Below, piece after piece: positions 21,060 to 25,196 of a stretch of 25,196 nucleotides of DNA. The position numbers and the translations under genes were made by a program. This stretch comes from an uncultured bacterium (GTDB lineage: Bacteria; Patescibacteriota; Minisyncoccia; Moranbacterales; GWC2-37-73). The stretch spans positions 1-25,196 of the forward strand of contig CAIJXA010000045.1 in the NCBI GenBank assembly GCA_903824515.1, read 5' to 3'. The notes under the pieces are model-generated. The model was given only the letters and a program-made list of their open reading frames with translations. It was not told the origin of the DNA and did no database searches. Numbering within the stretch: position 1 is the first letter of the stretch; each line of letters opens with the position of its first letter.

Positions 21060-21061
21060 AC

Positions 21062-22174
21062 CTAATCTTTCAAAAATTCATATTCAACTTTTGAAAATAA
21101 ATTGCTTGGTAAGTCGTTGAGGCGTTTTTTGATAACCTTGATTGCTGGTTCTGATTTATCAATGCCAATCCAATTACGATTGAGCGAATGTGCCGCAACA
21201 AGCGTTGTGCCTGAACCTGCAAAGCAATCAAGAACTAAATCCCCCTCATTTGAGGACGCTTCAACGATAAACTTCAACAAATCCAAACTTTTTTCTGTTG
21301 GGTATTGCGGATATTGCGGGTCTTTGAATTCCCAAATATCTTGCATTTTCTTTCCGTCTCTTTCGTCTAGAAAGATTTTTTTGCGCGGAACGCCATTTGC
21401 TGACCATTCAATCAATCCTTGTTTGTCCCATTCCTCTAAAATAGCTGGATCGGTTCGCCAATGGCGACCTTTTGGCGGTTTCATTCCCTTCCATTCTTTA
21501 CTCGTATTACCTTTTGAAGTTTCTCCTGGGGCGTGGAGTGGTATTGTGGTGTATTTTCGTCCGTCTTTATCTGTTTTTTTGAATAATCGTTCTTCATCAT
21601 CTTCTGAAAAAGAAACGCGCGGGTTATTCCATGTCGGCGTAGCCGACTTTGAATAAAAAAGTATTAAATCTTTTATGTTGCCGTATGCTTTGCGATTAAA
21701 ATTCTTTGGATTGCACTTGATACGAGTTATATCGTTACGGAACATATCCCGACCAAATACTTCATCCATTATGAGCTTTACATAGTGTCCAATTTTGTAA
21801 TCAATATGAAGATAGATTGACCCGCGCTCTGATAAAAGTTCACGCAAAAAAATCAACCTCTCACGCAAAAATTCTAAAAAATCTGCTCCGATAAGTGTAT
21901 CGCTATAAGCGATAGCGTCTCCGTTGCTACTACTGATTGTATTTGCGCGGTCATCACTAATTTTGAAATGACCGTTTGTGGCAAATGGAGGATCAATATA
22001 AATCAAATCAACTTTGCCTGAATAATCATCAAGCAGAGTTTTAAGAGTAGAAAGATTATCGGCATAAATGAGCTTATTTTTCGCTCCTTTGCCTGATACA
22101 GTTTTTAACTCAACCCTCGAAGTTTTTTCAAGAATATCTTTCTCATGTTTTTTATTGTCATAAGTGATTTTCAT
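21062..22174 (-). CDS. Site-specific DNA methyltransferase, beta class (type II R-M)
   Basis: A 370-residue adenine- or cytosine-amino methyltransferase. Motif IV DPPF (61-64, in DLIYIDPPFATNGHF) precedes the central target-recognition region (about 150-280), and motif I DCFAGSGTT (about 316-324) comes late, followed by NWIGIDKSE. This IV-TRD-I order defines the beta group, and DPPF rather than SPPY favours N6-adenine. It uses S-adenosylmethionine to mark the site cut by the adjacent endonuclease and so protects the host. It is the last gene of a four-gene minus-strand operon, 5 nt after the endonuclease. The recognition sequence cannot be read. Its stop codon abuts the left boundary repeat. 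The first 25 residues are Lys/Glu-rich and not conserved. Confidence 0.93.
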   Translation of the reverse strand: MKITYDNKKHEKDILEKTSRVELKTVSGKGAKNKLIYADNLSTLKTLLDDYSGKVDLIYIDPPFATNGHFKISDDRANTISSSNGDAIAYSDTLIGADFLEFLRERLIFLRELLSERGSIYLHIDYKIGHYVKLIMDEVFGRDMFRNDITRIKCNPKNFNRKAYGNIKDLILFYSKSATPTWNNPRVSFSEDDEERLFKKTDKDGRKYTTIPLHAPGETSKGNTSKEWKGMKPPKGRHWRTDPAILEEWDKQGLIEWSANGVPRKKIFLDERDGKKMQDIWEFKDPQYPQYPTEKSLDLLKFIVEASSNEGDLVLDCFAGSGTTLVAAHSLNRNWIGIDKSEPAIKVIKKRLNDLPSNLFSKVEYEFLKD

Positions 22175-22179
22175 ACTCG

Positions 22180-22980
22180 CTATAATTGATATAGAAACTC
22201 ACGCAAAACAAGCGCACTCATTATGTTTTCGTCCTTATATGTATCTGTAATATCTTTGTACATTTTATTATTTCCCTTGATATACAAAACACCGTCAAGA
22301 ATTGCAACAGTAATTGCCTTCACATCTTTTGCTTTCACTGTCGCAATAGCGTCATTAAATTGGGCGTTTTGATGTCCACCAAAATCGGTAAGAAATTTTG
22401 CCTCACCAATAACATATTTACCATTGAAGCGAGCAATAAAATCCAAACCTTTGTTGTGATTATAATTTAGATGCTTACGGGCAAATGCCATCATTTCGGC
22501 GTCGCTTGCGTCTAAAACGGCATTTCCTTCTTCTTTTATAAATTCATCTAGCTTCAATGGTTCAACTCCTAACGCTTTCTTTCTTAACCAGCGTTTGAAA
22601 AGCGGTCCAATCTGCCGATTGGTTTCTTTTGGTTCTGAACAGCGAGCATAGATTGAATCAAGCCCCATTTCATACAAACGACCAGAAAGCCGAGCGGCGG
22701 TTGCTGGATTTCGTTCAAGTGCATTTTTATCTCGTTTGAGATACGCAACATATGAATCTTTAATCGGGAATAAATCGAATTTGAGCAGGTGTTCCAAAAG
22801 TGAAATATTATCTCGCTTTTCAAACGCCTTTTCAACTTCCTTCCAAGATTCACCATTGATTTCTCGTATACCTTCTGGAATTGTTGGATAAACTTGGAAT
22901 AGATCGTCTAAATAACTACGCTGACTAGCGTATTCTATGCTTAATTGTGTCCATGGATTCATATTGCTATTGTTTTTCAT
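22180..22980 (-). CDS. Type II restriction endonuclease (PD-(D/E)XK fold)
   Basis: A 266-residue protein with one PD-(D/E)XK-type site: D180 in KGLDFIARFNGKY, then E193-A-K195 in VIGEAKF, followed by LTDFGGHQNAQFNDA, a segment seen in several type II restriction enzymes. The N-terminal 150 residues are mainly helical (RNPATAARLSGRLYEMGLDSIYARCSE in two parts) and probably bind DNA or dimerise. It lies 5 nt upstream of the methyltransferase and 2 nt after the GmrSD-like gene, so the three are one transcript. I suspect a relationship to Tsp45I-like enzymes from the GGHQNAQF segment but cannot verify it. Cleavage of unmethylated foreign DNA is the expected role. Confidence 0.85.
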   Translation of the reverse strand: MKNNSNMNPWTQLSIEYASQRSYLDDLFQVYPTIPEGIREINGESWKEVEKAFEKRDNISLLEHLLKFDLFPIKDSYVAYLKRDKNALERNPATAARLSGRLYEMGLDSIYARCSEPKETNRQIGPLFKRWLRKKALGVEPLKLDEFIKEEGNAVLDASDAEMMAFARKHLNYNHNKGLDFIARFNGKYVIGEAKFLTDFGGHQNAQFNDAIATVKAKDVKAITVAILDGVLYIKGNNKMYKDITDTYKDENIMSALVLREFLYQL

Positions 22981-22982
22981 AA

Positions 22983-24749
22983 TTATATTTTATTAAACGC
23001 CTTTTTTATAATTCCAGTCATCAGCTTTCTTCTTTCTTGCAAAAAGTCGTCATATTCAAGCTGATAAAAATTTTCTGGAATAGCGTGTTGAGCCAGCATT
23101 TCTTTAATTTCACTCTCGCCGAACCTTTTTTGCACCATTGCAAAATATTCGCTTGGTTTGTCGTCGCTGATTTCGATATTATCTTCAAATTCCAAAAATG
23201 TAAGGTTGGCAATCTGATTTATTTTTGCCTTGTCTTTGTTCTTATCAAATCCGTATTTTGAAATAAGATAATTTCTCGGAAAGATATGATGTTTTTCCAA
23301 ACGCTTCTTTTTGATTTTCAGCGACGGATCATAAAGATCGCCGACAAGTTTGCGAGAAAATAAAACTGCCGAACCGAGCTTGTTGAGCGCGGCATAAAAT
23401 GCGTTGGCTTCTGGGCTTCTTGCTGATGATGTTTCCATCTGTCCAACAAGCGTAATATCCCAAAAATCATTGGTTAAATTCTCGCCGATTATCTTTTCAA
23501 GCCCGCTAATAAATCCGTCAGGATTAAACTCTTTGATTCTGTTCAAATCCTTTTCAAAAGCGGTTTCTGGTGAAGAAGAGTATCTTCCCGTTAGGGAAGA
23601 CATGACAAACCAACGCCCGATAATCCTTTGTAATTCGTGATTTTGAGTATTGAAATTTTGTTTTCCAATAAGATAAATAATGTAGCTATACAAAACGGCA
23701 CTTTTTGACGATATAAGTTCTTCGTCTTTATATCCGCCACCGATAAGAATTTTCAGAAAACTTTGCCAATTTGTATTATCAAGAATGGTCGGCAAATTTA
23801 ATTTTAATTTATCAAATTGTTGCGTTCGCAATTCTTCTGAAAATTCTCCTGTTTCCATATCGCGTCCGCGAATAATGGAATAGACATCTTTCATTTTTGC
23901 TCGGTGGAATGTTAAACCGACCAAAACACGAAGCATATCGTCTGGGTCGGGCTTTATCAAATAATTGAAAGATGAAAAACGAGTTTCTTTTTCTGGTATT
24001 TTTCTTGAATCAATACAAAATTGTTCAATTTCTTTTCTCCCTTCTTCCCAATAGACGGAAAGCAAAGTCAAAATGAAATCGGCTTGTGTCAAACTTACGC
24101 CTTGGCTATTTATGCGGACGAAAATATCCGAGACAATTTCTTCTTCTAAATTCGGGGCTATTTCAAGAGCCGTGAGAGGATATTTATTGATATTTATGAG
24201 TGATTGAATGTTTGAGGAAATTGTCTTTTCTTCTTCCTTTGAAATTTCTCTTTTTTCTTTCAAGTTAGCAATAAAAGAGCTAATGATTGCAAAATCACCT
24301 TCACCAGACCAAAGAGAAGATAAATCGGCAATATATTCGGGGTCGCGATCTGTGGCGGCGTCGCCGACTTTGAAAGTAGAATCTAACGGCTTAAATGCAA
24401 TTTTTATATTCTTCCTTTCATAATCGGGGGTTAAAACTTCTTGATTTTTCATCACCGCAAAAAGTGCTGTCAATCTTTGTTGTCCGTCAATAATCAAAAA
24501 TCGTGGGATTTTTCTTTTCTTCTCATCAAAACCGATATTTTTATAATCGCTACGATTGGCATTTTCCCAAAAAAGTAAATATCCGATTGGATAACCGCGA
24601 TAAATTGAATCGAACAAATCGCGGACTTTTGAGATTTTTTTATACCAAACAAATGGTCGCTGAATATCAGGTAAAGCAATATCGCCGATTTCAATATCGT
24701 CTATTAGTTTTGCAATCGTATAATCTGTTGTTTTGAATACTTGTGCCAT
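22983..24749 (-). CDS. GmrSD-like DUF262/DUF1524 protein (type IV-style restriction)
   Basis: A 588-residue protein with the two-part GmrSD layout. The N-terminal DUF262 (ParB/sulfiredoxin-like NTPase) has DIQRPFVW (28-35), RFLIIDGQQRLTAL (83-96) and FVRINSQGVSLTQADF. The C-terminal DUF1524 HNH nuclease has EKHHIFPRNYL (His487/His488) and INQIANLTFLE (Asn near 511-515). Proteins of this family include GmrSD, which cleaves glucosylated hydroxymethylcytosine DNA, and the SspE and BrxU effectors, which respond to DNA modification state. Here it stands between an XRE regulator and a type II endonuclease/methyltransferase pair, so the operon has both modification-dependent and sequence-specific restriction. 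What modification it senses, and how it tolerates the host methylation, are open. Confidence 0.92.
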   Translation of the reverse strand: MAQVFKTTDYTIAKLIDDIEIGDIALPDIQRPFVWYKKISKVRDLFDSIYRGYPIGYLLFWENANRSDYKNIGFDEKKRKIPRFLIIDGQQRLTALFAVMKNQEVLTPDYERKNIKIAFKPLDSTFKVGDAATDRDPEYIADLSSLWSGEGDFAIISSFIANLKEKREISKEEEKTISSNIQSLININKYPLTALEIAPNLEEEIVSDIFVRINSQGVSLTQADFILTLLSVYWEEGRKEIEQFCIDSRKIPEKETRFSSFNYLIKPDPDDMLRVLVGLTFHRAKMKDVYSIIRGRDMETGEFSEELRTQQFDKLKLNLPTILDNTNWQSFLKILIGGGYKDEELISSKSAVLYSYIIYLIGKQNFNTQNHELQRIIGRWFVMSSLTGRYSSSPETAFEKDLNRIKEFNPDGFISGLEKIIGENLTNDFWDITLVGQMETSSARSPEANAFYAALNKLGSAVLFSRKLVGDLYDPSLKIKKKRLEKHHIFPRNYLISKYGFDKNKDKAKINQIANLTFLEFEDNIEISDDKPSEYFAMVQKRFGESEIKEMLAQHAIPENFYQLEYDDFLQERRKLMTGIIKKAFNKI

Positions 24750-24753
24750 ATTT

Positions 24754-24954
24754 TTATTTAAATAATTCTGCCGTCGGCACGCCGAGGGCTTTGGCTATTT
24801 TTTCTAATGTGTCCACAGTAGGATTCGGGTTTTCGCCTGTTTCTATCTTAACAACGGTATTTAATGCCAAATCAGCGTCTTTTGAGAGGCGATCTTGCGA
24901 GATTCCTTTTTTGATTCGTAATTTACGGATATTTTCACTAACTGAATTTGCCAT
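24754..24954 (-). CDS. XRE-family regulator (controller-like protein of the R-M operon)
   Basis: A 66-residue helix-turn-helix protein: SENIRKLRIKKGISQDRLSKDADLALNTVVKIETGENPNPTVDTLEKIAKALGV (seen in segments, about 5-60) is a complete Xre/Cro-type HTH_3 domain with QDRLSKDADLALNTV as helices 2-3. It is the first gene of the defence operon and ends 4 nt before the DUF262 gene. Its size and place match controller (C) proteins that time endonuclease expression in R-M systems. An inverted repeat ATACACT-N10-AGTGTAT overlaps its promoter, a likely autoregulatory site. No SD is present. Confidence 0.9.
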   Translation of the reverse strand: MANSVSENIRKLRIKKGISQDRLSKDADLALNTVVKIETGENPNPTVDTLEKIAKALGVPTAELFK

Positions 24955-24976
24955 ATTGTTTTGACTTTGATAAACT

Positions 24977-25006
24977 ATTATAATACACTACTTATATTGA
25001 GTGTAT
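24977..25006 (-). promoter_or_regulatory. Defence-operon promoter with overlapping inverted-repeat operator
   Basis: On the minus strand a perfect TATAAT (24977-24982) lies about 25 nt before the XRE gene ATG. No good -35 box is at the right distance. Instead an exact 7-bp inverted repeat ATACACT-N10-AGTGTAT (24983-25006) fills the spacer and -35 region. This is the arrangement expected for a regulator-dependent or self-repressed C-protein promoter. Confidence 0.65.
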
Positions 25007-25074
25007 ATCAACTTGCTTAATACAATGGTATCAAAAATATTAAAATTTGGCAAACAAAAAGGGAGTTCCTTAGC

Positions 25075-25110
25075 GTTGCCCGCGAATGGGTTGGGTGGGT
25101 CAAGGGCAAC
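25075..25110 (+). repeat. Hairpin with a G-quadruplex-like loop
   Basis: GTTGCCC (25075-25081) pairs with GGGCAAC (25104-25110). Between and including the right arm are four GGG tracts (25088-25090, 25093-25095, 25097-25099, 25104-25106) with loops of 2, 1 and 4 nt, a good G-quadruplex pattern. It lies just inside the right boundary repeat. Confidence 0.6.
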
Positions 25111-25119
25111 ATCTCTTTT

Positions 25120-25196
25120 GGTGGCGCATTTTGCTTTGCAAAATACGAAATTTGGAAGCGAAAAAGGAAAGGTTCAAAAACCCGCCCGCATTCCTC
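25120..25196 (-). repeat. Right boundary repeat of the defence operon (inverted partner at 20983-21059), cut by window edge
   Basis: Reverse complement of 20983-21059, extending beyond the window. Its hairpin is ATTTTGC-TTT-GCAAAAT (25128-25144), which has the same position, stem length and loop length as the left copy's but a different stem. Directly after it the two copies share about 52 nt with one difference. Confidence 0.85.

Larger units (their letters stand above)
20873..21061 (-). other. 62-codon open frame inside the boundary repeat (doubtful gene)
   Basis: A frame beginning GTG immediately after the methyltransferase stop codon (TAG, then GTG). It encodes a basic, proline-rich peptide (TKFGSEKGKVQKPARIPP and on). 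The same frame is open in the inverted copy at the right edge, where the shared part reads TKFGSEKGKVQKPARIP. Position next to a stop codon allows translational coupling. The stem-loop DNA explains most of the conservation, so coding is doubtful. Confidence 0.25.
25025..25196 (+). other. Open frame running off the right edge through the boundary repeat
   Basis: A plus-strand frame from ATG (25025) reads MVSKILKFGKQKGSSLALP and stays open for 57 codons into the right boundary repeat. There it shares the frame TKFGSEKGKVQKPARIP with the left copy. No SD is present; the ATG is preceded by AT-rich sequence. It may be a small gene fused to a repeat, as palindromic elements do in Rickettsia, or a chance frame. 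Confidence 0.3.

Overview
This AT-rich window looks like the chromosome of a Candidate Phyla Radiation (Patescibacteria) bacterium, most likely of the Parcubacteria group. The evidence is a compact type IV pilus cluster with a response regulator inside it, a stand-alone PaaX/Cas2-like gene with no CRISPR array, very short spacers, and mostly absent Shine-Dalgarno (SD) sequences. This assignment is inferred from gene content; there is no rRNA or other phylogenetic marker here.

Layout. (1) 1-8473, minus strand: a type IV pilus assembly cluster, transcribed pilM, pilN, pilO, pilB, response regulator, pilT, pilC, pilin, second pilin (cut by the window edge). (2) 8545-9309, plus strand: a comF-family gene diverging from pilM. 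Pili and ComF together suggest DNA uptake. (3) 9310-10200: a repeat-rich intergenic stretch with a promoter-led 63-residue membrane peptide gene. (4) 10222-14966, minus strand: housekeeping and regulatory genes (CYTH phosphatase, PaaX/Cas2-like protein, murI, a 54-residue membrane protein, zinc-ribbon protein, possible GHKL-fold protein, nitroreductase, lexA). A cluster of repeated octamers lies upstream of lexA. (5) 15263-20488, minus strand: an exopolysaccharide module with a processive family 2 glycosyltransferase, two secreted CBM-like/NodB deacetylases, a signal-peptide protein resembling an outer-membrane strand protein, and a small membrane protein. Four of its five genes have strong SDs, unlike the surrounding genes, so transfer is plausible. 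(6) 21062-24954, minus strand: a four-gene defence operon (XRE regulator, GmrSD-like DUF262/DUF1524 protein, PD-(D/E)XK endonuclease, beta-class DNA methyltransferase).

The most unusual structure is around the defence operon. It lies between inverted copies of a repeat of at least 77 nt (20983-21059 and 25120-25196). The two copies are nearly identical except for a 17-nt hairpin that has the same 7+3+7 geometry in each copy but an almost wholly different stem, still perfectly paired. This indicates that the fold rather than the sequence is kept, and that the operon may be cargo of an undescribed repeat-bounded element.

A second, unrelated family of multi-hairpin intergenic repeats of about 150-170 nt occurs three times (3720-3879, 9393-9539, 20680-20847). 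A third motif, a promoter-like sequence containing GACGGTCGCAAA, occurs upstream of both the Cas2-like gene and the CYTH gene.
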